38,830 nt of DNA from Candidatus Vogelbacteria bacterium (GTDB lineage Bacteria > Patescibacteriota > Minisyncoccia > Phycocordibacterales > XYD1-FULL-46-19), in assembly GCA_016188295.1 (NCBI GenBank), contig JACPIA010000010.1:1-38830 (forward strand). The letters run 5' to 3'. The notes under the pieces were generated by a model. It was not told the DNA's origin and did no database searches. It worked only from the letters and a program-made list of their open reading frames with translations. Positions within the stretch are counted from its first letter, which is position 1. Each line of letters starts with the position of its first letter. Of the stretch, positions 32,557-38,830 are shown piece after piece. Made by a program: the position numbers and the translations under genes.

Positions 32557-33252
32557 ATGTTATATTTAAATAAAATGGAAAGAAAAACTATTTTTACCGA
32601 AGGGGAATGGTATCACCTTTATAATCGGGGTACTGATAAAAGAAAAATATTTACTGACAATAACGATTATCAAAGATTTTTAAAATTATTGTATTTAGCC
32701 AATTCAACCAAACCAACTATTCTTTATACCCTAAAAAAAGACACTATTTTTGATTTTCCTCGCGAAGAAAATTTAGTAGATATTGGGGCGTACTGTCTAA
32801 TGCCTAACCATTTTCATCTTCTGGTTAAAGAAAAGGTTGAGGGTGGTATCAGTTTATTTATGAGGAAACTCCTCACAGGTTATTCGATGTATTTTAATAT
32901 TAAGAATAAGAGGACTGGTAAGTTGTTTGAGGGGCCGTTTAAGTCGATACATGTTGATACTGATAATTATTTCAGATATGTATTATCTTATATCCATTTA
33001 AATCCGGTTAAATTGGTGGAACCCGAGTGGAAGGAGAAAGGAGTGCAGAATAAAGATAGGGTGAAAAATTTCTTACAATCTTATTCTCCATCAAGCCATT
33101 TGGATTATCTAAAGTTATCCGAGAAGAGTCCTCGGATAGAGCGCTGGATTTTAGCGACCGATGATTTGCCGATAGAGATCAAATCCAGAGATTTTGTAGA
33201 CGAACTTAATGATTGGTTAGAGTATCAGACAATGCTAAAATTAGATAAGTAA
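32557..33252 (+). CDS. REP-associated tyrosine transposase (RAYT, Y1 HUH family)
   Basis: 231 aa from the ATG at 32557 or 225 from the ATG at 32575 (MERKTIFTEGEWYHLYNRG). RAYT layout: EWYHLYNRGTDKRKIF at the start, the HUH motif CLMPNHFHLLVK, then LFEGPFKSIHVDTDNYFRYVLSYIHLNPVK with the catalytic Tyr in YIHLNP. These single-strand transposases act on REP hairpins and are usually domesticated single-copy genes. Two REP-like hairpins precede it and a third in reverse orientation lies inside the gene (32861-32875, encoding FMRKLLT). The track start at 32497 runs through the repeats and is unlikely. Confidence 0.92.
   Translation: MLYLNKMERKTIFTEGEWYHLYNRGTDKRKIFTDNNDYQRFLKLLYLANSTKPTILYTLKKDTIFDFPREENLVDIGAYCLMPNHFHLLVKEKVEGGISLFMRKLLTGYSMYFNIKNKRTGKLFEGPFKSIHVDTDNYFRYVLSYIHLNPVKLVEPEWKEKGVQNKDRVKNFLQSYSPSSHLDYLKLSEKSPRIERWILATDDLPIEIKSRDFVDELNDWLEYQTMLKLDK
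32861..32875. repeat. Inverted REP-like hairpin inside the RAYT coding sequence
   Basis: TGAGGA-AAC-TCCTCA is the exact reverse complement of the two hairpins upstream, and is likewise preceded by TTTA. It keeps the reading frame. Confidence 0.7.
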
Positions 33253-33261
33253 ATAAAATTA

Positions 33262-34263
33262 ATGAAAAAAATCGTTAATCGCGGAGTGTCGGATCTGGGA
33301 TTTTTGGGTTTGGTGTTGGTGGTGCTATTTTTTGCGTGGGTGGCTACCGGTGGGCCGGAGCGAGATACTGGCGGGCCTTTTTTAAAGACACAACGAGCCA
33401 CTTCAACTACTGCTACTAAAAATTCTAATTCTTTTTTAAGTTCGTGGCGGAATCGCGACCGGGCGGATAATTCCACTACTTATGATCCAGTAACTGGCGC
33501 TTCTTATTCGCCGTGGCGTGGAGTCATTGAGTTGGAGCGGGGTACCGCCGCCTCCACGGATTACTCTAATGAGGAATATATAGTTATTAAAAATATCGCT
33601 CGTGAGGGAACCGCGGTGACGATTACCGGTTGGCGCTTAAAAAATGCCGGTGATGCTAGACGCTATCCCACTGACTACGGTTACCGCCAAGGACAGTCGG
33701 CGATTATCCCGATCCAAACTGGCGCGCTACTGTTATTGCCGAGTGGTCTGGGGGTACAACAATCGATTACTTTAGCCCCTAAAGAGCGAGCCGTAGTCTT
33801 AAGTGGTGGTATTTTAAGATCACGACCAATTAAAATCCAAACTAATTTTAAGGTCAATAAATGCTCCGGTTATTTAGAGGCGTTACCCGAGTACAAATTT
33901 TACCCGTCGATTAAATTACAGTGTCCTGATCCGGAGAGTGAACCGGAAGTCGCTAACTTCGAGGATAAGTGCTACGACTTTATCCGTCGGATGTCACGTT
34001 GTCATACGCCGGAATTTAATGAGTCACAAAATGATAAGCCGGCCAATGTTGATGGAGTCGAGGGCTTGTCACGGACTTGCCGCAACTTTCTAAAAGAGCG
34101 CTATAATTACACTAGTTGTGTGGCGCGCCATGGTCAGGATGAGGATTTTTACACTGATGAGTGGCGGGTCTTTTTAAATGTTGGTGCCTTGTGGTTTAAC
34201 AGTCGCGAGACCATTAGTTTGTATGACGAGCTAGGGCGCTTAGTCGATCGGATCAGTTATTAA
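33262..34263 (+). CDS. Membrane-anchored protein with lamin-tail-like domains
   Basis: 333 aa. N-terminal hydrophobic anchor ([17 protein letters not shown]), a Ser/Thr/Asn linker, then a beta-rich domain with [28 protein letters not shown], typical of lamin-tail domains of bacterial surface proteins. Several cysteines (residues about 195-280) suggest disulphides. The end, [18 protein letters not shown], resembles the final strand of a lamin-tail fold. It is 10 bases after the RAYT gene and 5 before the NDH-2-like gene. Role unknown. Confidence 0.75.
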
Positions 34264-34268
34264 ACATC

Positions 34269-35579
34269 ATGACTAACAGTTCTAAAATCAAAGAGTCAAA
34301 ACCAGTCAAAACTAAAATTGTCATTGTTGGTGGTGGCTTTGGTGGAGTGTACACTTTTCGTAAATTAACTAAATTATTTGCCAGTGACGGGACAGTGGAA
34401 CTGACTTTAATCAGCGAGCGCAATTATTTTACTTTTACGCCATTATTGCCGGAGGTAGCGACCGGCAATGTCTCACCGGAGAATGCAGTGGTCTCACTTA
34501 GACCGATGATCCGCCCTGGCCATGATCGTTTATTGGTGGCGGCGGTGAAATCAGTTAATTTAAATAAACAGGAGCTAAAAACTACCGTTGGGACTGTCAC
34601 TTATGATTATTTAGTTTTGGCCTCTGGCGCCGAGGCGGACTTTTTTAATATCCCTGGCGCCGAGACTTACAGTTATACGCTCAAGAGTTTGCATGATGCT
34701 CTCTTGTTTAAAAATCATTGTCTAGAGTGTTTTGAAAAAGCGTTATTAACTAAAAAATTAGACGAACAAAAAGCCTTACTCCACTTTGTGGTCGTGGGTG
34801 GTGGTCCCACTGGGGTTGAGTTGGTAACGGAAATGACAGATTTCTTGCGTGATACCTTTCGCCATTATTATCCGCCGGAGATTGTGGACTTAGTGACTTT
34901 TACTTTAATTGAGCGTGGGGCAGAGGTTTTGTCTAAATTGCCGCCGTCACTGCGAGTGGCTGGACTCCGAGCCCTTAAACATAAAGAGGTGTCGGTCCGG
35001 TTTAACACTGTCGTGGCCGAAGTGACCAAAGATTTTATTAAAACTACTAAAGGGGAAATTTTGCCAACCCATACTGTAGCTTGGACGGCCGGAATTAAGC
35101 CACATTTACCACTTTTTGAATCAATGGTGCCACCTAAGACGGCCGAGGATGGTCGGCTGATGGTTAATAGTTGGTTACAATTAGAGGGTTATGAAAAGGT
35201 TTTCGTGGTTGGTGATATTGCTTTGGTGGTTGATCTCGCTTCACCGCACGATCATTTACCCGCTTTAGCTCAAGTGGCTACTAAGGAGGCTGTAGCAGTA
35301 GCCAAAAATATTAAACGTTTATATGATCATCGGCCATTAAAACTTTTTCGTTACTACCAGACTGGCACATTGGTCTCGGCCGGAGAGTGGTGGGCCTTGG
35401 GTGAGATCGGAGGTGTCTTTTTTGAGGGACGCTTAGCTTGGTTGCTGTGGCGGGCAGTTTATTGGTGGAAGTTGCCTAGTGCGGTTAAAAAGTTACAAGT
35501 CTTGCTTGATTGGATTATTGACTTAGGTTTACCGCGGGATCTCTCTAATTTTGGCGATTATAGTCACAAGCTTAAATAA
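34269..35579 (+). CDS. NDH-2-like FAD/NAD(P)H oxidoreductase
   Basis: 436 aa. Two Rossmann motifs: [18 protein letters not shown] (FAD) and [17 protein letters not shown] (NADH). Also the signature [32 protein letters not shown] and VFVVGDIA. The C-terminus ([29 protein letters not shown]) matches the amphipathic membrane-binding helices of type II NADH dehydrogenase. NDH-2 passes electrons from NADH to quinone without pumping protons. A fermentative Parcubacterium may use it for NADH disposal or oxygen scavenging (inference). Confidence 0.92.
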
Positions 35580-35581
35580 TT

Positions 35582-35698
35582 ATGTCCGATTTTAATTACT
35601 CGTTTTTTAGAATGGCCCTCGGTTTTGTGGTCTTGATTATTATTGGTATTGTTCTACTGACCTTGACTAAAAATACGGATTTGCTACAGTTACTTTAG
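35582..35698 (+). CDS. 38-aa single-helix membrane peptide
   Basis: Not in the ORF track. It starts 2 bases after the NDH-2 stop. MSDFNYSFFRMALGFVVLI is followed by IIGIVLLTLTKNTDLLQLL and a TAG: one transmembrane helix with short polar ends. Tight linkage suggests co-expression with the oxidoreductase. The rplJ promoter lies inside its 3' half. Functional status is unproven. Confidence 0.55.
   Translation: MSDFNYSFFRMALGFVVLIIIGIVLLTLTKNTDLLQLL
35663..35690 (+). promoter_or_regulatory. Promoter of rplJ-rplL
   Basis: TTGACT (35663-35668), a 16-base spacer and TACAGT (35685-35690), inside the small membrane-peptide gene. Transcription would start just before the L10-type leader. Confidence 0.6.
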
Positions 35699-35816
35699 CT
35701 CGCAAAGACTATAGGTCCACCCCGTAAAGCGATTACGCCACGGGGCACGTAAACCCTATATAGCCGGTCGACTTTTTAACTTTGCGCGGCGTTAGCCGTT
35801 TTTTATTTGCCTAGTT
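35699..35816 (+). promoter_or_regulatory. L10-type ribosomal protein leader with attenuator-like hairpin
   Basis: A closing stem, CTATAGG with CCTATATAG, encloses a strong hairpin CCCCGT..GCG.ATTA.CGC..ACGGGG (35720-35745). After it lies CGGC-GTTA-GCCG followed by TTTTTT (35787-35804), which looks like a terminator just before rplJ. L10(L12)4 autoregulation through such leaders is known in bacteria; the match here is by position and fold, not by alignment. Confidence 0.6.
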
Positions 35817-36308
35817 ATGGCTATTACCAGACAACAAAAAGAAACCATTAGTGCTAAGTTAGAGCAAGTGATCCGGGAAATGCCGGCGATTGTTTTTGTT
35901 AACTTCCACGGTTTGTCGATGGCGGCGACGACGGAATTACGAAAAGCATTGCGGATGGCCGGGATTGGTTATTTGGTCGCTAAAAAAACTTTGCTTAAGC
36001 GCGTTTTAGAGCAAGCTAAATTAGAGGGCACGATGCCTGCGCTAGAAGGTGAAATTGCTCTGGCTTATGGGGCCGATTCTCTTGCTGGTGCGCAGGGAGT
36101 GTATGCGTTTGAAAAAAAGTATAAGGAGATGTTATCGATTGTGGGCGGGATTTTTGAAGGGGCGTTTGCGGATCGCTCGTTGATGACTAGCTTAGCGACC
36201 ATCCCTTCACGTCAAACCCTGTACGCGCAAGTAGCCAATGTGATCAATTCACCTCTCCAAGGTTTAGTGATCGCACTTAATCAAATTGCCGAATCGAAGA
36301 ATAATTAA
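35817..36308 (+). CDS. rplJ: Large ribosomal subunit protein uL10
   Basis: 163 aa. MPAIVFVNFHGLSMAATTELRKALRMAGIGYLVAKKTLLKRVLEQ is the rRNA-binding domain signature. The C-terminal helix (QTLYAQVANVINSPLQGLVIALNQIAESK) docks L12 dimers. It forms the base of the L7/L12 stalk. It is co-transcribed with rplL 20 bases downstream. Confidence 0.97.
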   Translation: MAITRQQKETISAKLEQVIREMPAIVFVNFHGLSMAATTELRKALRMAGIGYLVAKKTLLKRVLEQAKLEGTMPALEGEIALAYGADSLAGAQGVYAFEKKYKEMLSIVGGIFEGAFADRSLMTSLATIPSRQTLYAQVANVINSPLQGLVIALNQIAESKNN

Positions 36309-36328
36309 ATAATTAAATTAATAATATT

Positions 36329-36724
36329 ATGGAAGAGACAACTGAAGTAAAAGCCGTGCCGGAGAAGTTCCAAAAACTAATCGAGCAAATTGAGGCGATG
36401 ACTGTTTTGGAATTGCATGAATTAGTTAAAGTGTTGGAAGTTAAGTTTGGTGTCTCGGCTCAAGCGGTGATGGCTGGCCCGGTGGCCGCTGGCGGAGCCG
36501 AGGCCGAGGAGAAAGACTCATTTAACGTTGAGTTAACGGCCGCAGGTGAGCAAAAGATCCAAGTGATTAAAGCGGTTAAAGAGGCTTTAGGTCTTGGCTT
36601 AAAGGAGGCTAAAGACTTAGTGGATGCTGCTCCCTCAATGTTGAAAGAGGGTATGAAGAAGGATGAAGCTACTAAACTTAAGGAGGCGGTCGAAGCCGCT
36701 GGCGGTCAAGTTACTCTCAAGTAA
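36329..36724 (+). CDS. rplL: Large ribosomal subunit protein bL12
   Basis: 131 aa. N-terminal dimerisation domain ([31 protein letters not shown]), an Ala/Gly hinge, and the C-terminal domain [44 protein letters not shown], which contacts GTPase factors. Slightly longer at the N-terminus than E. coli L12. No terminator is evident before the next gene 9 bases on. Confidence 0.97.
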   Translation: MEETTEVKAVPEKFQKLIEQIEAMTVLELHELVKVLEVKFGVSAQAVMAGPVAAGGAEAEEKDSFNVELTAAGEQKIQVIKAVKEALGLGLKEAKDLVDAAPSMLKEGMKKDEATKLKEAVEAAGGQVTLK

Positions 36725-36733
36725 ATTTAATTT

Positions 36734-37303
36734 ATGGACACACTAGCCATTTTGTTTGGCAGTGAGGCTCGCGTCAAATTATTGCGACTATTGTTGTGGC
36801 ATCCAGATGCGAGCTTTTATGCCGAACAATTGGCGGATCGATTTAAATTGAAGTCCGAGATAGTTCGCAAAGAATTGGCGGTTTTGGTTGAAGCTGGAGT
36901 GATTCGAATTAAATCAAAACGCGGTAAACGAGCTTGGACGCTCGTGCCGCGTTTTGTGTTGCTGTCCGAATTGACCGTATTACTAGCCGCCGAGGCTGGT
37001 AGTCGGCGACGGGAAATTATCCGCCGAGCCAAAGCGGCCGGTAAGGTGCGCTACTTATTAGTGGCGGGTATTTTTGTTAACGAGCAGAGCCGAGTCGATT
37101 TGTTGGTGGTAGGAGAAAAACTTAAAAAAGCGGTGATTGAGAAGTTGGTGGCGGATTTGGAATTAAGTCTAGGGCGGGAGCTTAACTACGCAGTATTGGA
37201 GACCGAGGACTACCTCTTCCGTCTCCATTCAAGTGACCGCTTTGTTAGGGATATTTTTGATTATCCACACTTAATCCTCATCGATAAACTACCCGGGGCT
37301 TAA
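36734..37303 (+). CDS. Winged-helix regulator fused to a degenerate nucleotidyltransferase domain
   Basis: 189 aa. The N-terminal winged helix (LFGSEARVKLLRLLLWHPDASFYAEQLADRFKLKSEIVRKELAVLVEAGVI) is followed by a MNT-type fold. VAGIFVNEQSRVDLLVVGE occupies the place of the GSxARG...SDIDL catalytic motif but lacks the Gly-Ser and the paired Asp, so it is probably inactive. It ends HSSDRFVRDIFDYPHLILID. The family is common in Parcubacteria. It sits 9 bases after rplL, so it may read out or regulate ribosomal protein expression (inference). Confidence 0.8.
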   Translation: MDTLAILFGSEARVKLLRLLLWHPDASFYAEQLADRFKLKSEIVRKELAVLVEAGVIRIKSKRGKRAWTLVPRFVLLSELTVLLAAEAGSRRREIIRRAKAAGKVRYLLVAGIFVNEQSRVDLLVVGEKLKKAVIEKLVADLELSLGRELNYAVLETEDYLFRLHSSDRFVRDIFDYPHLILIDKLPGA

Positions 37304-37381
37304 CTATGCTATTATTAAAGCTGGACATTACCAGAAAGTTAAGGTCGAGTGTTTTAGTAATTTAAGTAAAAATAAGCATAT

Positions 37382-38065
37382 ATGTTATTGCAGACTTGGA
37401 GCCAAGTATTAACCGCTTCTTTCCAAAATTTATGGACCGGAGTGGTGATGTACATACCGCTCATTGTGGTATCAATAGTGATTTTAATTGTCGGTTGGGC
37501 TTTTGGGACTATTGTCGGTAAATGGGTATCGCAAGTGGTTCGTGCACTTAAACTGGATCGCGCTCTTGAGAGTTTGGGTGTAAATGATTTAATGACTCGC
37601 GCCGGTTGGCGCCTGGACTCTGGTCGCTTTATTGGTGAATTAGTTAAGTGGTTTATTATTGTTACTTTCTTGGTGGCCGCTATTGATGTCTTGGGCCTTT
37701 CCCAAGTCAACATTTTTCTCCAACAGGTAGTTTTAGGCTACATTCCTAATGTGATTGTGGCGGCATTGATCCTTTTGGTGGCTGCGGTTTTAGCCGAGTT
37801 TTTACAAAAATTAGTGACTGGTTCAGCTCGTGCTGGAGAAATCTCTCAAGCTGAGCTCTTTGGTGGCGTAACTAAGTGGGCGGTCTGGATCTTTGCCTTG
37901 ATTGCGGCAATGAGCCAACTGGGCATTGCCGGGCAACTCTTCTACACGCTCTTTACCGGTATCGTGGCGATGTTGGCTTTGGCTGGCGGTTTAGCTTTTG
38001 GTTTAGGTGGCCGCGACGCCGCGGCACGTTACCTCGACAAACTCCACAAAGACATTTCTCGCTAA
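37382..38065 (+). CDS. Small MscS-like membrane protein (TM-helix repeat)
   Basis: 227 aa with five to six transmembrane segments. It shows the conserved-TM-helix family pattern: YIPLIVVSIVILIVGWAFGTIVGKWVSQVVRALKLDRALESLG, LGYIPNVIVAALILLVAAVLAEFLQKLV and a final Gly/Ala-rich pore-like helix GIVAMLALAGGLAFGLGGRDAAARYLDKL, as in MscS TM3. The cytosolic beta domain of MscS is missing. A mechanosensitive or stress channel role is plausible. Followed by a clear terminator. Confidence 0.85.
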   Translation: MLLQTWSQVLTASFQNLWTGVVMYIPLIVVSIVILIVGWAFGTIVGKWVSQVVRALKLDRALESLGVNDLMTRAGWRLDSGRFIGELVKWFIIVTFLVAAIDVLGLSQVNIFLQQVVLGYIPNVIVAALILLVAAVLAEFLQKLVTGSARAGEISQAELFGGVTKWAVWIFALIAAMSQLGIAGQLFYTLFTGIVAMLALAGGLAFGLGGRDAAARYLDKLHKDISR

Positions 38066-38089
38066 CTCAATTTGATCTAACTAGATCGC

Positions 38090-38119
38090 AAAAAACTCTA
38101 GCTTTAGCTAGGGTTTTTT
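38090..38119 (+). terminator. Rho-independent terminator after the MscS-like gene
   Basis: AAAAAACTCTAGC pairs over 13 positions (one G-T) with GCTAGGGTTTTTT around TTTA, giving a 3' T6. It is preceded by the small palindrome GATCTA-AC-TAGATC. Confidence 0.9.
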
Positions 38120-38136
38120 GGTATAGTAAAAACAAT

Positions 38137-38313
38137 ATGAATATTCTTTCCCTATTTAAATCAAAAGGCGATTCCCGAGTCTTGAAGGAAAAGGTAACCA
38201 AGACTTTTATTAAAGATGCACACAAAAACCGGACAACGGAAATAGAATCACTTAAGCAATATGACCGAGGAGAAAAAGAAATCACTCCACGCGATCTCAA
38301 CTCTGCTTTGTGA
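38137..38313 (+). CDS. 58-aa putative antitoxin of a Fic/Doc-type module
   Basis: Starts at an ATG 9 bases after TATAGT (38122-38127), so the leader is very short. MNILSLFKSKGDSRVLKEKV is followed by a Lys/Glu-rich helical tail ending in a TGA. It overlaps the start of the Doc-like gene at 38261, the usual antitoxin-toxin overlap. It shows no clear Phd homology; the role is inferred from position only. The track entry at 37876 joins this reading to an upstream shadow. Confidence 0.5.
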   Translation: MNILSLFKSKGDSRVLKEKVTKTFIKDAHKNRTTEIESLKQYDRGEKEITPRDLNSAL

Positions 38314-38666
38314 GGCGTATTTAGACTTGCAAGAAACAGGCCAAGTCTCTTTTTTTGTTGTCTGATGAAAATATAGACAAAATTGATTCAATTGTAAAAA
38401 CAGTTAATGCTACTCATTTTGGGATCCAAAGGTTTTCCTCTCATCAAGATCGAGCAGCAGCTTATTTTTGTTACATCATTAAAGATCATCCAGTAACTGA
38501 CGGTAATAAGCGCTTAGCAACCTTGTGGCTGGAAGTGTATACCCAAGTCTATGAGTTAAAGATAAAAGACCGGATGTCGCTTGATGAGTTAGCGGTTTCT
38601 ATCGAAGCCGACAAGAATACTGATCTTTACGACCTAATTGAATTAACTAAAAAAATCTTGTTTTAG
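38261..38666 (+). pseudogene. Fic/Doc-family toxin gene interrupted by a frameshift
   Basis: The 5' part (38261-38365) encodes MTEEKKKSLHAISTLLCEAY...ETGQVSFFVV and stops. The 3' part (open to 38666) continues LSDENIDKIDSIVKTVNATHFGIQRF...IIKDHPVTDGNKRLATLWLEVY, with the Doc-type Fic motif HPxxxGNKR. Joining the two at the T7 run (38350-38356) by a one-base shift restores a single Doc-like protein of about 135 aa. Fic/Doc enzymes AMPylate or phosphorylate targets such as EF-Tu. Causes could be a real inactivating mutation, a homopolymer sequencing error or frameshifting. The track ORF at 38355 is only the fragment from a TTG. Confidence 0.75.
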
Positions 38667-38673
38667 AGCCTAA

Positions 38674-38830
38674 AATAAGCTATTTTTACGCCTTCCGAAT
38701 CACCAAGAGGAGCACCAGCCACTCTTTGAATTTTATTCCGAGTCTTTCCGCCAACTGGCGGACTCGCTAACACATCGCACCGACTTATTTGATTTTTTCA
38801 TGAAAGGTAGCACTCATCCGCAAGGCGTAC
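38674..38830 (+). other. Open coding-like stretch without a normal start, running off the window
   Basis: After a TAA at 38671 this frame is open to the edge and reads LPNHQEEHQPLFEFYSESFR, then QLADSLTHRTDLFDFF and an in-frame Met (38800) KGSTHPQGV. The first part looks protein-like, but no ATG, GTG or TTG precedes Met at 38800. It may be a truncated gene or a gene starting at 38800. The palindrome TCCGCCA-AC-TGGCGGA (38747-38762) lies within it. Confidence 0.3.
38747..38762. repeat. Palindrome TCCGCCA-AC-TGGCGGA
   Basis: 7-bp perfect stem with a 2-base loop, differing from the palindrome at 963-978 by one base. Third member of the apparent family in this window. Confidence 0.5.

Noticed and set aside
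35768-35778. GTCGACTTTTTAA in the rplJ leader as a third copy of the cassette promoter
   Set aside because: Similarity stops after about 12 bases, there is no TATAAT at the right distance, and the segment lies in the ribosomal leader.
1-38830. UGA recoding as in Gracilibacteria/Absconditabacteria
   Set aside because: Several well-conserved genes (glyS, metG, tatD) end in UGA at the right place, and Trp is encoded by UGG.
1-38830. CRISPR arrays, tRNA or rRNA genes
   Set aside because: No regularly spaced repeats, cloverleaf-like segments or rRNA signatures were found in the spacers on either strand.

Overview
The window looks like a chromosomal piece from a Candidate Phyla Radiation bacterium (Patescibacteria, most likely Parcubacteria/Paceibacteria). 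The grounds are a moderately AT-rich genome with very short spacers, many core genes without a visible Shine-Dalgarno (SD) sequence, and compact proteins. Parcubacteria-style genes are also present: a REP-associated tyrosine transposase, winged-helix/nucleotidyltransferase regulators, an acidic surface protein with a peptidoglycan-binding domain, and a type-2-like IleRS. UGA is used as a stop, so the code is the standard one. rplK is not followed by rplA, which fits the Parcubacteria subgroup reported to lack ribosomal protein L1. The assignment rests on recognition and was not tested by a search.

Layout. 1-3340 is an accessory island. Two GC-rich paralogous genes each sit in a stand-alone cassette of near-consensus promoter, structured leader, gene and terminator. 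Between them lie an AT-rich secreted or membrane protein gene and a decayed IS200/IS605-like remnant. 3340-4585 is secE-nusG-rplK. 4690-6132 is a two-gene operon of a HIGH-motif nucleotidylyltransferase and a dCMP-deaminase-like protein with an unusual N-terminal domain. On the minus strand follow a HIT hydrolase and thyA-folA, then glyA on plus; with the deaminase this gives most of a dTMP synthesis cycle. 9555-23273 is a run of plus-strand housekeeping genes: argS, ileS (with an inserted histidine-phosphatase domain), recO-like, a membrane-anchored beta-repeat protein, glyS, an M16 peptidase, an AI-2E-type permease, metG and tatD. A Nudix gene and rpsF-ssb-rpsR follow. On minus lie ftsK-(small secreted protein)-recA-efp.

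29250-38830 holds a divergent winged-helix gene that shares a compact promoter region with ftsK, a candidate S-layer protein with a long structured leader, a RAYT transposase with REP-like hairpins, a lamin-tail-like protein, and an NDH-2-like oxidoreductase followed by a tiny membrane peptide. After these come rplJ-rplL with an L10-type leader, a regulator, a membrane protein, and a small toxin-antitoxin-like locus whose Fic/Doc gene is frameshifted at a T7 run.

The most unusual items are the duplicated high-GC cassettes, the phosphatase domain inside IleRS, the nucleotidylyltransferase/deaminase pair, the split between SD-led accessory genes and SD-less core genes, and the interrupted Doc gene.
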